A program made the translations under genes and the position numbers. 64,000 bases of DNA from the NCBI GenBank assembly GCA_014380365.1, contig JACMJZ010000012.1, forward strand, positions 465,559 through 529,558. Reading direction: 5' to 3'. Shown here piece after piece: positions 33,529 to 41,975 of the stretch. Each line of letters opens with the position of its first letter. Position 1 is the first letter of the stretch. A model generated the notes under the pieces. That model was not told the origin of the DNA and did not search any database. It saw only the letters and a list, made by a program, of their open reading frames with translations. This DNA is from Pyrinomonadaceae bacterium. Its GTDB lineage: Bacteria; Acidobacteriota; Blastocatellia; Pyrinomonadales; Pyrinomonadaceae.

Positions 33529-34173
33529 CTATCTAAACTTACATTCCGTCCCCTCGATCAACCGTCTGATATTCCCGCGATGGGCAAGAATAATCAGCAG
33601 CGCACTCGCGCTCGAGGCAGCCAGTAGCGGAATCAAACCAGCAACCGGCCGTAAATACTCATTCTGCGCTAACACAACAATCGGAATAGCAGCCGCCGCC
33701 AACATCGAACCCAGCGAAACATACCTTGTCGAGACTACAACTAAAAGAAAGACGACACCGGCCAACGCGACGGCAACCGGCGCCAACACAAGAAACACTC
33801 CCACACCCGTCGCCACGCCCTTCCCCCCGCGAAACCTAAGCCAAACAGGAAAGACGTGGCCCACAATCGTAACCACTGCCGCCGCCGCCGCCCACCAGTA
33901 GGCATTCTGTATCGCCGGGCCCGCCTCCGCTTCGTTTGAAAGAAGTCCGCTGGCCCACAGCGCAATCAATACCGCGGCAGCGCCCTTCAAAGCATCCAGC
34001 ACCAAAGTGATTACGCCCGCGCGCTTCCCTGCCCGCCGCGAAACATTCGTCGCCCCCGTCCCACCTGACCCGGTTTCCCTGACATCAGCACCCTGGCTCG
34101 CCCGCACGATCAAATATCCAAACGGTATGGACCCAAGCAAGTAGGCAACAACGATGACCGCGGAAGATATCAA
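33529..34173 (-). CDS. plsY: Acyl-phosphate glycerol-3-phosphate acyltransferase
   Basis: A 214-residue inner-membrane acyltransferase that makes 1-acyl-glycerol-3-phosphate from acyl-phosphate and the glycerol-3-phosphate supplied by GpsA. The three conserved motifs are visible: LLGSIPFGYLIVRASQGADV, SGGTGATNVSRRAGKRAGV, and WLRFRGGKGVATGVGVFLVL. Five to six hydrophobic helices and a short loop tail match PlsY. Translation seems to begin at TTG 34173, with GGAG nine bases upstream. It sits upstream of gpsA on the same strand, so the two genes likely act together. Confidence 0.93.
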   Translation of the reverse strand: MISSAVIVVAYLLGSIPFGYLIVRASQGADVRETGSGGTGATNVSRRAGKRAGVITLVLDALKGAAAVLIALWASGLLSNEAEAGPAIQNAYWWAAAAAVVTIVGHVFPVWLRFRGGKGVATGVGVFLVLAPVAVALAGVVFLLVVVSTRYVSLGSMLAAAAIPIVVLAQNEYLRPVAGLIPLLAASSASALLIILAHRGNIRRLIEGTECKFR

Positions 34174-34318
34174 GATGGCACTACTCCAGGCGGAACTCTA
34201 GCGAAAGGAAACCGGCACTATAGCAATCGAAATTCGGAGCCACAAGTCGTTGCCGTATGGGGCGGACGCAGCACCTCATACGTTCTTTACTTGGACCAAG
34301 TCTTGTTATACTACGGCT

Positions 34319-35368
34319 ATGAATTCTCATCACTTTGTTGAACAAAAGACCTCGCAGCAAAGCAGTCCTCGTGTTGTTTCATATTTTCAACTTGGTATTA
34401 TCGTAATGTCGTTCATTGCAGGCGTAGTTGCTGCCCTAATCCTGCGGAACATACTTTCGTCTGAAAGCATAGTTTTCTCTACGACGAGCTTAATTAGCTT
34501 TCTATTTGGCATTGCCCTCTCTGCGGCCTCCATCGTACTTGCCGTTGTGGCAATCGCTCTAGGTAAATCGTCTGAACGCGTAATGATTGACCGCAGTGAT
34601 CAAAGTATTACCCTACAAAATGAGGTTTTCATTAAGACTACCGAAGCACTCGGTAGAATAGAATCTTCAACAGGAGTTACAGAAAAGCGAATTGAAGACA
34701 TTATCTCCGGAAGGGCGGGCGCGATTTCCCATCGTATCGCGGATCGGCTGGCGGAAAGCAAAGGGACTGCTACACCTAAAAGTCGAAAAAGCATTGAAGA
34801 GGAAGTAAAGCAGTCCTTGATCGAGGAGTTTTCAGTTGAACGCAGGAAGAAATATGAAGCAGAGGTAGCCGAGAAAGAGAAGGTCCGCCAGCAGGCACTC
34901 GAAAAGTACACGGCCTTTCGCGATGCAGTGCTCCAGAATATATCAAAGGAACCCTCGGTTATGGTTCTCAAGCTGGAACCGGGTAAGTTTGATTCTGAAG
35001 GGAATGATTTAGTGGATGGAGTTTTTGAAATTCGGGAGCAAAAAATTGCAGTCGACGTAATTTCCACCGCACTGATCGTAGAGGATTATTTCACTTTCTA
35101 TTTCCCAAAGCACTTAACTGATCTATCCAAAGAAATTGCAAAGGGGACTTTCACCAAATGCTATTTGGTTTTCGACGATGCAATAGACGACAGTGACTTT
35201 CGAAAAGTATTAGATGAGTTCAGAGCCATAATGCGAACCGACATAAGTGCACGAATGCCTGTAGTTACTGGAGACGTTGAATCGGTCAGCAAGATGATCA
35301 TAGAGGAACTAAACAAAGCGGACTCAGGAAACGGAGTTGGCGGAGGCTTTGCTAACCCAAGAACGTAG
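34319..35368 (+). CDS. Membrane protein with C-terminal endonuclease-like fold, unknown
   Basis: A protein of 349 residues, not recognised. Two membrane helices lie at about 24-44 (LGIIVMSFIAGVVAALIL) and 57-80 (ISFLFGIALSAASIVLAVVA), then a helical stretch, a coiled coil at about 165-200 (EERRKKYEAEVAEKEKVRQQ-like) and a C-terminal alpha/beta domain. The segment DGVFEIREQKIAVDVIS resembles the core of PD-(D/E)xK-type domains but without the final Lys. The DNA is visibly more A/T-rich than its neighbours, suggesting horizontal transfer. TATACT lies seven bases before the ATG with no Shine-Dalgarno, so the transcript may be leaderless. Confidence 0.6.
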   Translation: MNSHHFVEQKTSQQSSPRVVSYFQLGIIVMSFIAGVVAALILRNILSSESIVFSTTSLISFLFGIALSAASIVLAVVAIALGKSSERVMIDRSDQSITLQNEVFIKTTEALGRIESSTGVTEKRIEDIISGRAGAISHRIADRLAESKGTATPKSRKSIEEEVKQSLIEEFSVERRKKYEAEVAEKEKVRQQALEKYTAFRDAVLQNISKEPSVMVLKLEPGKFDSEGNDLVDGVFEIREQKIAVDVISTALIVEDYFTFYFPKHLTDLSKEIAKGTFTKCYLVFDDAIDDSDFRKVLDEFRAIMRTDISARMPVVTGDVESVSKMIIEELNKADSGNGVGGGFANPRT

Positions 35369-35421
35369 CGCGTTTACGACTCATGTTCTTAGTCGGCCGG
35401 CGACAAGGTAGTCCGCTTCTT

Positions 35422-36666
35422 CTAAATTAACCGTCTCCTCAGCAGATCCAGCGCGGCTTGTGAGGCGCGCCAGCGGATGAGTTGGCGATCGCCGGGGAGC
35501 ATCAGCTTGCGTGATTTTGTGTGAGCGTCGTCGGCAAGCGCGATGTAAACGAGGCCGACTGGCTTTTCGTCGCTGCCGCCGTCCGGTCCCGCAATTCCGG
35601 TGATTGACAAACCAAAGTCCGTCTTCGCGCGTTTGCGAACTCCCTCAGCCATCGCTTCCGCAACTTCCTTACTGACCGCGCCGTGTTCACGCAGCAAGGC
35701 GGTCTTAACGCCGAGCGCTCTGGTCTTAGTTTCGTTTGAATAAGCGACGACTCCTTCAACAAAGTATTTCGACGAACCGGCAACATCCGTGAGCCGCTGG
35801 GATATCAAACCGCCTGTGCAGCTTTCGGCGACCGCCAGCGTGTAACGACCGACGGAAAGTTTGAGCCCGACGACTTCTTCCATTTTCTCCCCGGCAAACG
35901 AGAAGACAGCGTCACCCAACCGTTCTTCGAGTTGTTCTGACAGACGATCCAGGAGCGCTTCTGCTTCCTCTTCGCTGCGGCCACGCGCAGTCAGGTGAAT
36001 CTCGACTTCGGTCTGGTTGAAGAGGATCGTCGTTTGCGGGTTTTCATACTGCGTGTAGATGGGCGCGATCTTTTCGTCCAGCGCCGACTCACCCAGCCCC
36101 GCAACGCGCAGCATCCGCCGGACAACTTTCACAGCACCCGCACGAACCACGAGCCTGGGCAGCACGTGGTCTTCAAACATCGGACGCATCTCGCGCGGCG
36201 GTCCGGGCAGCAAGATAATCGCCACGCCATCGTGCTCGATAAAAATTCCCGGCGCGCTGCCGTTTGGGTTTGCCAACACCTCCGCGTCTTCAATGACCAT
36301 CGCCTGGCGAGAATTTCTTTCCGGCATCACATGGCCAAAGGCCAGGAAGCGCTGCCGTAGATCCGCAAGAATAGTTTCGTCGAGCAGCAGTCGGCGGCCC
36401 AGCGCGCGCGCAGCGACCTTGCGCGTGATGTCGTCCTCGGTTGGCCCAAGCCCTCCGGTCGTGATCACCACTTTCGAACGACGGCTCGCATCTCTGATGG
36501 CTTCTTCCAGCCGCTCGTCGTCGTCGCCCACGATGGTCTTGAGTTTTACTTCGATGCCGATGCTGTTGAGCTTCTCGGTGAGCCAGAGACTATTCGTATC
36601 GGAACGATCGGGCGCGAGGAGTTCCGAACCTATGGCAATGATTTCTGCTGAGAGAGTTTCAAACAA
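35422..36666 (-). CDS. cinA: CinA family protein (nicotinamide-nucleotide amidohydrolase)
   Basis: A 414-residue full-length CinA. The N-terminal molybdopterin-binding-like (COG1058) domain has AEIIAIGSELLAPDRSDTNS, VVITTGGLGPTEDDITRKVA and LLPGPPREMRPMFEDHVLPR; the C-terminal CinA/PncC domain has LAVAESCTGGLISQRLTDVA and SITGIAGPDGGSDEKPVGLV. The latter deamidates NMN for pyridine nucleotide salvage; the former has ADP-ribose pyrophosphatase activity in studied members. It begins at TTG 36666 with no obvious Shine-Dalgarno. A long inverted repeat lies just upstream. Confidence 0.93.
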   Translation of the reverse strand: MFETLSAEIIAIGSELLAPDRSDTNSLWLTEKLNSIGIEVKLKTIVGDDDERLEEAIRDASRRSKVVITTGGLGPTEDDITRKVAARALGRRLLLDETILADLRQRFLAFGHVMPERNSRQAMVIEDAEVLANPNGSAPGIFIEHDGVAIILLPGPPREMRPMFEDHVLPRLVVRAGAVKVVRRMLRVAGLGESALDEKIAPIYTQYENPQTTILFNQTEVEIHLTARGRSEEEAEALLDRLSEQLEERLGDAVFSFAGEKMEEVVGLKLSVGRYTLAVAESCTGGLISQRLTDVAGSSKYFVEGVVAYSNETKTRALGVKTALLREHGAVSKEVAEAMAEGVRKRAKTDFGLSITGIAGPDGGSDEKPVGLVYIALADDAHTKSRKLMLPGDRQLIRWRASQAALDLLRRRLI

Positions 36667-36699
36667 AAAGTGGGTTACCAGAGTTGATTCGTAAGTTTT

Positions 36700-36796
36700 C
36701 TCTGTGCCACCTCTGTGCTCTCTGTGTCTCTGTGGTGAGTTAATTGCCGACTAAGAGTCACCACAGAGACACAGAGAGCACGGAGGACGCACAGAG
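36700..36796. repeat. Long inverted repeat (ctctgtgtctctgtggtga)
   Basis: Arms of 39 bases at 36700-36738 and 36758-36796 are reverse complements with few mismatches; within each arm ctctgtg recurs every eight to ten bases. It separates cinA from the upstream membrane-protein gene. Confidence 0.85.
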
Positions 36797-36821
36797 ATTG
36801 TTCAAACTAGACACTACCGAG

Positions 36822-37613
36822 CTAATTGGTTGCTTTGTTCTCTTCCTGATAGATATCGTTTAGAACTTCGGATATCGGCGGCGGCGATTTGACCGAACCC
36901 AATGAACGATTCGCGGAAATGCGAGCGCCGGAAGGTGCGGGCGCCAACTGTTGCGGCTTTTCTACTTCATAGGCTTCAACGATGCGCTTCAGCTGGGTCT
37001 GGTTTTGTGCCAGCAATAACGCTGCTCGCTCATGATGCAAACGCTCGAGGTTCCTGATGGCGGCGTTTACGCCCGGCCAGCGTTCCGGTCGTCGCTCAAT
37101 CTGGCGGAGTCGCCGAACATAGCGTCGCAGTTGGCGCGAAGGCGGGATGTGCGGGCTCTCTTTCAAGATCTCTTCCTCTGCCGCCAGCGCCAGATGCTGG
37201 ACCGCGCCATTCTGATTGCCAACAGCATGATACAAAGCGCCTAACGAAAACGAACTGAGCGGAGGCGGATCAGGCATTGAGCTCACAACCTTCTCGCCGG
37301 CTTTAATGGCCTCCGCGATTTCAAAGTGGTAGCGCCGCTGCCGTTCATCGTCGCTGAGAATCTCATTCGCAGTTACATAAAATCCAAGAATCACTTCAGT
37401 TTGGCGTCGCTGCCAACGCCTGATGCCAATCCCAACCAGAACGCCTGTGCCTGCGAGTGCGACGATGATTACCGGAGCAAAGCTAATGAACTTCAGCCCC
37501 GCGAGAACTAATAATGCGACGAGGATGCCCAGCACGAGCGCGCCCTGGACGAGTTTCCTCTTGTCCAGATTCAGCGGTCGTTGAAATATCGCGTGTGAAA
37601 ACTTCAGTCGCAT
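36822..37613 (-). CDS. Membrane protein with TPR-like region, unknown
   Basis: A protein of 263 residues. Two close N-terminal membrane helices (LVQGALVLGILVALLVLAGL and FAPVIIVALAGTGVLVGIGI, residues about 21-65) are followed by a basic stretch. A helical cytoplasmic domain comes next: EIAEAIKAGEKVVSSMPDPP, LSSFSLGALYHAVGNQNGAV, QHLALAAEEEILKESP, repeats that look TPR-like. A basic helix (LRRYVRRLRQIERRPERW) and a Pro/Ser-rich tail end it. No family recognised. The IPMDH-type gene upstream ends 22 bases before it starts, so they may be cotranscribed. Confidence 0.65.
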   Translation of the reverse strand: MRLKFSHAIFQRPLNLDKRKLVQGALVLGILVALLVLAGLKFISFAPVIIVALAGTGVLVGIGIRRWQRRQTEVILGFYVTANEILSDDERQRRYHFEIAEAIKAGEKVVSSMPDPPPLSSFSLGALYHAVGNQNGAVQHLALAAEEEILKESPHIPPSRQLRRYVRRLRQIERRPERWPGVNAAIRNLERLHHERAALLLAQNQTQLKRIVEAYEVEKPQQLAPAPSGARISANRSLGSVKSPPPISEVLNDIYQEENKATN

Positions 37614-37635
37614 TCGAATGGTGCGGGTATTAGTC

Positions 37636-38730
37636 TCAAACTAATCTGTCGCGGATAGCCGCTCCCGCTTGCTCGGTCGAAAGACTTCCACCCAGGTCGT
37701 GAGTCGTCTCGTTGTGCGAGATAGCTTCGCTCACGGCCTTTTGAATCGCTTCGCTTGCTTGCTTGTGGCCCAGGTATTCTAACATCATCGCCGAGGTCAG
37801 AATAGCGCCTACCGGGTTTGCAATTCCCTGCCCTGCGAGCGCGGGCGCGCTGCCGTGGACTGGCTCGAACAGCGACACGCGTCCCGGGTGAATATTGCCG
37901 GAAGCGGCTAGCCCAAGCCCGCCCTGAATTGCGGCGCCCAGATCGGTGAGAATATCCCCAAAGAGATTGTTGCTGACGATCACGTCGTACTGAGCCGGAT
38001 CGAGCACCATAAACATCGCCATTGCGTCCACGTATTGATGGTTCGCTTCGATCTCAGAATAGTCCGCGGCAACTTCCTTAAAGGCGCGTTGCCAAAGATC
38101 GCCGCCGAAGCGTTGCACGTTTGACTTGTCGGCCATCGTCACGCGTTTTCGTCCATTCGCGCGCGCATACTCGAAAGCTGCGACTATGATTCGCTCCACG
38201 CCGCGCCGCGTGTTGAGTTCTTCCTGGGTCGCGACCTCGTCGGCAGTTCCCTTCTTCAGAAAACCACCCGCACCGCAGTAGGCGCCCTCAGTGTTTTCCC
38301 GAAAGACTACGAAGTTTATGTCTTCAGTTTTACGGTCGCGCAGGGGGGTCAAGCGCGCATGAAGGAGGCGAACCGGGCGGAGGTTGATGTAGAGATCGAG
38401 GCCGCGTCGCATTCCGAGGAGAATGTCTTCTGCATGTTGATTGGAAGGTACGCGCGGGTCACCAAACGCACCCGCCAGGATCGCATCGAATTCGCTGGTG
38501 AGCATTTCCAGCGCACCCGCAGGAAGAGAAACGCCTTCGGTTAGAAACTTGTCAGCCCCCCAGTCAAACTCGACCATCTCCAGCGCTACCTCGTGAGTGG
38601 TCTCTACGCGCTCCAGCACACGCAGAGCTTCCGCTATTACTTCGCGACCGATCCCGTCTCCCGGAATCACCGCAATTCGTTTCTTATCAGAAGGCATTTT
38701 TAGTTTGATGGGATCGGCCCGATTAGTCAT
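37636..38730 (-). CDS. leuB: Isocitrate/isopropylmalate-family dehydrogenase, probably 3-isopropylmalate dehydrogenase
   Basis: A 364-residue beta-decarboxylating dehydrogenase. It has RIAVIPGDGIGREVIAEALR, a divalent-metal/substrate region with VVFRENTEGAYCGAGGFLKK, KRVTMADKSNVQRFGGDLWQ, the catalytic YVDAMAMFMVLDP-type segment, NNLFGDILTDLGAAIQGGLG and FEPVHGSAPALAGQGIANPV for NAD binding. IPMDH of leucine biosynthesis is most likely; tartrate or homoisocitrate dehydrogenases share these motifs and no other leu gene is nearby. ATG 38730 is used because it follows the upstream stop; a second ATG at 38697 is also possible. Confidence 0.82.
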   Translation of the reverse strand: MTNRADPIKLKMPSDKKRIAVIPGDGIGREVIAEALRVLERVETTHEVALEMVEFDWGADKFLTEGVSLPAGALEMLTSEFDAILAGAFGDPRVPSNQHAEDILLGMRRGLDLYINLRPVRLLHARLTPLRDRKTEDINFVVFRENTEGAYCGAGGFLKKGTADEVATQEELNTRRGVERIIVAAFEYARANGRKRVTMADKSNVQRFGGDLWQRAFKEVAADYSEIEANHQYVDAMAMFMVLDPAQYDVIVSNNLFGDILTDLGAAIQGGLGLAASGNIHPGRVSLFEPVHGSAPALAGQGIANPVGAILTSAMMLEYLGHKQASEAIQKAVSEAISHNETTHDLGGSLSTEQAGAAIRDRLV

Positions 38731-38734
38731 AAAC

Positions 38735-39778
38735 CTAGTGTGCGGCTGGCCGGCTCTGAATGTATTGCTCAACTCGGGGCAGGCCGGCGAGGACAGTTTC
38801 GCCGACAATCTTCATGCTCTGCGGTGAAACCTTATCCAGCGTGTCTTCAGCGCGATGCCAATAGCGATAACCGAGATGAATTATGTCAACAGCCGGAATA
38901 CCCGCCCTCAGAAAAGGTTCGTGATCGTCCCCACCAACACCTTCAGGACGATCGACGAAAACTTTTCCGTGGCCCATTTCCTTGCCCATGCGCCAAATAA
39001 TGTCCTGCAACCAGCGGGTGCTCATCGTGTCGCGGCCCAGTTCAAGATCCTTGTGTCCCATCAGATCCAGAAGAATCAGTGCGCGAACGCGCGCCAGTTC
39101 ATTGTTTTTGCGTAGCTCGGAAACGTATTGGCGACTCCCATAAGTATTATCGGGGGCACCCGGCTTGCTGCAGTCGTCCCAACCCTCGCAGAAAGCCTCT
39201 TCCCCGTCGAAGAACACGAGCCAGTAAGTCATCTTTGGTTTCAACTGGTGGGCACCTAAGACTCGACCAATCTCGAGCAAAGTTCCGACTGACGATCCCG
39301 GATCATTGGCGCCGACGAATTTCATATGCTTGAAATACTTTGAGTCGTAGTGACTGGAAATAATAATCACTTCCTTCGACTCCCCCGGAATCTCGGCGGT
39401 GATGTTGACCATCTTCTTCTCACCCAGTGGCGTTGAGGCCGAAAACTCGGCTGTCGCAACCGAGAGTCCGGAAGACTTCAGTGCGTTGATGATGTATTCG
39501 CGTGTCTTCGCTAATTCCGGCGAACCGGGAATCCGCGGTCCGATTTCAACCTGCCTCTTCACATGCTCCATCGCGCGTTCCCCGTCGAAGGCAACAGCGC
39601 GCGGCGGAGTCGCGGGCGTAGATGCTGAGGGTTGTTCTGAAACTGCTACGCGCGAGTTTGGGCGGTCCTTTCCAGGACAACCGAGCAACAACAGCGGCAA
39701 GATCAAAAAGCACAGAGTGGTGCTTGAGCTATTCAGAAGCACGCGCGCAGCGCCGTATTGTTTTCTAAGGGAAGCCAT
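38735..39778 (-). CDS. Glutaminyl-peptide cyclotransferase-like M28 lipoprotein
   Basis: A 347-residue M28-fold protein. The N terminus is a lipoprotein signal (LCFLILPLLLLGCPGKD) with the modified Cys near residue 35, so it should sit on a membrane facing the periplasm. The zinc-site motifs match glutaminyl cyclases more closely than aminopeptidases: ISSHYDSKYFKHMKFVGAND, VFFDGEEAFCEGWDD, YGSRQYVSEL, and DHEPFLRAGIPAVDIIHLG with WHRAEDTLDKV. These enzymes convert N-terminal Gln to pyroglutamate. ATG 39778 avoids overlap with the Fur gene. Bacterial enzymes of this type are known, but whether this one cyclises or hydrolyses is an inference. Confidence 0.82.
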   Translation of the reverse strand: MASLRKQYGAARVLLNSSSTTLCFLILPLLLLGCPGKDRPNSRVAVSEQPSASTPATPPRAVAFDGERAMEHVKRQVEIGPRIPGSPELAKTREYIINALKSSGLSVATAEFSASTPLGEKKMVNITAEIPGESKEVIIISSHYDSKYFKHMKFVGANDPGSSVGTLLEIGRVLGAHQLKPKMTYWLVFFDGEEAFCEGWDDCSKPGAPDNTYGSRQYVSELRKNNELARVRALILLDLMGHKDLELGRDTMSTRWLQDIIWRMGKEMGHGKVFVDRPEGVGGDDHEPFLRAGIPAVDIIHLGYRYWHRAEDTLDKVSPQSMKIVGETVLAGLPRVEQYIQSRPAAH

Positions 39779-39815
39779 CAAGTGTTCTTTGCGTATTGTT
39801 TGAATTACTAACGGA

Positions 39816-40319
39816 TTAATGTCGGGAGCGAGCGGTTGCCTGCCTGTTTTGAGTTCCTGCCGACGTTTCCTGCTTCCGAGCTTCCCTTGCGGCGCGGCGA
39901 CACTCAGCGCAGAGTCCGATGATACGGTGCAGGTGTTGAGTAATCTGAAAATGGTGTTTGGCGGCCAGCTTATCCTGAAGCGCCTCCAGCTCAGCGGAAA
40001 AGAATTCAATGATACGGCCGCACTCCGAACAAATCATGTGGTCGTGATGCTGATGCTTGTAGTTGTGTTCGTAGTGAGTAAGGCCATCGCCAAAGCGAAC
40101 TTCGCGGGCCAACCCGGCTTCAGTGAGAAGTTTGAGTGTGCGATAGACAGTTGTTTGGCCGATGCTGGGGTCTTCCTGTTTTACCAAACGATAGAGGTCC
40201 TCACTGGATAGGTGCACCTCCATGCGCAGAAACGTATCCAGAATCAAGTCGCGCTGGGCGGTGCGCTTGAGGCCTTTCTTCTGAATATGTTCGAGAAACA
40301 CTTCCTGCTCTTCAGTCAT
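39816..40319 (-). CDS. Fur/Zur/PerR-family metalloregulator
   Basis: A 167-residue Fur-family repressor. The winged helix is seen in [20 protein letters not shown] and [20 protein letters not shown]; the metal-binding/dimerisation part has [20 protein letters not shown] (regulatory and structural sites) and [13 protein letters not shown] with the second Cys pair. Metal specificity (Fe, Zn, Mn or peroxide sensing) cannot be told. The C-terminal ~20 residues are a polar extension. It faces away from tRNA-Leu and lies just upstream of the cyclase-like lipoprotein gene. Confidence 0.92.
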   Translation of the reverse strand: MTEEQEVFLEHIQKKGLKRTAQRDLILDTFLRMEVHLSSEDLYRLVKQEDPSIGQTTVYRTLKLLTEAGLAREVRFGDGLTHYEHNYKHQHHDHMICSECGRIIEFFSAELEALQDKLAAKHHFQITQHLHRIIGLCAECRRAAREARKQETSAGTQNRQATARSRH

Positions 40320-40432
40320 TTGGTGTTGCCAAACCGCCGCAATGTCGAATGCCGTGCTGGTTACGAACGGATTCTACCATTCAGGGAGATGACTGGGAAG
40401 AATGACTGTCGGCGTGGTATTTTGGCGCACGT

Positions 40433-40518
40433 GCCGGGGTGGCGGAATGGCAGACGCTACGGACTTAAAATCCGTTGACCGTAAGGTCGTGCGGGTTCGA
40501 CTCCCGCCCTCGGCACCA
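40433..40518 (+). tRNA. tRNA-Leu (anticodon TAA)
   Basis: An 86-base class II tRNA. The acceptor stem gccgggg/cctcggc closes it, the anticodon stem-loop is ggacttaaaatcc with TAA in the loop, a variable arm follows (gttgaccgtaaggtc), then the T arm gcgggttcgactcccgc. CCA is encoded at the 3' end. Confidence 0.97.
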
Positions 40519-40567
40519 ATCTTATTCTCACGGTTACATCTCCAATCAACTTACGACGAGGGCCTGT

Positions 40568-41509
40568 TTGAAAACGAGCGGAACTAATCAACATGACAGA
40601 ATTGATGAGGTTGCATCGCACCCGCCACTGCCTATAGTTGAGGGAGTTGGTCCAAGTTGCGTACGGCTGCCGGCGGGTCCCTGGAAAACCGTCATAGACT
40701 TCCTCAATGAAAGATACCCCCGCGTAGACTTCGCGACGTGGATAGCGCGGATGGCAAAGGGACAGGTGGTGGATGAAACTGGACTGCAGCTGAATTCGGA
40801 AAGTGCTTACCGAATGGGAGCCTGCATTTTTTACTACCGGGAGCTGGAGGCCGAAAAACCAATTCCCTTTCGTGAGCGCGTCATTTATCAGGATGAACAT
40901 ATCCTGGTCGCTGACAAACCGCATTTCTTGCCGGTGATCCCGTCCGGCCGATTCCTGCAGGAAACACTTCTGGTCCGCTTGCGCAAACAAGGCAAGCTCG
41001 CAGACCTCGTTCCTATCCATCGCCTCGACAGGGAAACTGCTGGCGTTGTGCTGTTTTCTCTGAACCCGAAAACCAGACACCATTACACTTCACTCTTTCG
41101 CGATCGGAAGATTCGAAAGGTGTATGAGGCTCTTGCGCCTGCCCCATCCAACGTTCAAGGTCTACGCTTTCCCATGACGCGACGCAGCAGGATAGTGCGG
41201 GGCGAACCCTTTTTTCGTATGAAGGAAGCAGCCGGGGAGCCAAACTCCGAGACGTATATCGAGGTACGCGAGAACAGAGACTCCGTAACTCTTTATCAAT
41301 TGATTCCTATCACTGGCAAAAAACACCAACTTCGAGTGCATCTCTCGGCGTTAGGGATTGCCATAGTAAATGACGCCCTTTATCCGCTTAGGACCGTTCC
41401 AGAGGAAGATGATTTTTCCACGCCACTAAAACTGTTGGCGAAATCAATTTCTTTTCAGGATCCACTGAGTGGCAGAGAGCACTATTTTGAAAGCGGTAGG
41501 AAGCTTTAG
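40568..41509 (+). CDS. RluA-family pseudouridine synthase
   Basis: About 313 residues. Catalytic core: VIYQDEHILVADKPHFLPVI, the signature VPIHRLDRETAGVVLFSLNP with catalytic Asp, and HQLRVHLSALGIAIVNDALY. A preceding ~75-residue segment acts as an N-terminal extension (FLNERYPRVDFATWIARMAK). RluA-type enzymes isomerise uridines in 23S rRNA or tRNA; the exact target is unclear. The reading frame extends back into tRNA-Leu and has no early ATG, so I chose TTG 40568, which has GAGGG upstream. Being directly downstream of a tRNA gene hints at a tRNA or rRNA modification role only by proximity. Confidence 0.85.
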   Translation: MKTSGTNQHDRIDEVASHPPLPIVEGVGPSCVRLPAGPWKTVIDFLNERYPRVDFATWIARMAKGQVVDETGLQLNSESAYRMGACIFYYRELEAEKPIPFRERVIYQDEHILVADKPHFLPVIPSGRFLQETLLVRLRKQGKLADLVPIHRLDRETAGVVLFSLNPKTRHHYTSLFRDRKIRKVYEALAPAPSNVQGLRFPMTRRSRIVRGEPFFRMKEAAGEPNSETYIEVRENRDSVTLYQLIPITGKKHQLRVHLSALGIAIVNDALYPLRTVPEEDDFSTPLKLLAKSISFQDPLSGREHYFESGRKL

Positions 41510-41768
41510 CTGGAGTGCGCCTGATTTGGTGGACGCGTCTTTTCGATAATATAAAGAACCAATCCTCAGCCCGCCGAATTTGCCGATTTCCAAACAACAG
41601 AGATCGTCTATCACGACGACTGTGGGCGATTATTCGACGAATGAACCAACAATGGACGGTACGGCCGATGCGATTCTGATGATGGCATTGTGGAGCGCGC
41701 GAACTTTCCCGGACGGACAACTAACGGCTTGCCCATCCCGACCGTGTACTGGTGCAGTTTCCTTTTAA

Positions 41769-41847
41769 TCCTTTGCGGCTCTTTGCGAGACCTTTGCGGC
41801 CTTTGCGTTAAAAATCAAGGCAAGACCGCAAAGTTACGCAAAGGAAA
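41769..41847. repeat. Inverted repeat with ctttgcgg units
   Basis: The left arm (41769-41809) has repeated cctttgcggc/tctttgcgag pieces; the right arm (41824-41847) gives the inverse gaccgcaaagttacgcaaag. The rest of the 466-base gap 41510-41975 shows no supported gene or promoter. Confidence 0.7.
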
Positions 41848-41975
41848 TGCTCTTTCAAAATCAAAATGCATCAGTACCCCCCGGCCGTGTGGGTTAGTGG
41901 TTTGTCAATAAGCGGAGTACAGTAGTTTCCTCAATTCTTCTCCCTTCTGGATTCCCGAAACACAGCGGAAAAAAT

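Noticed and set aside
40475..40567. 5' extension of the pseudouridine synthase into tRNA-Leu
   Set aside because: The frame is open but it would translate tRNA sequence; the TTG at 40568 with GAGGG upstream is more sensible.
41580..41768. Short frame in the gap after the pseudouridine synthase
   Set aside because: It has no motif or start signal and the C-terminal end runs into a repeat.
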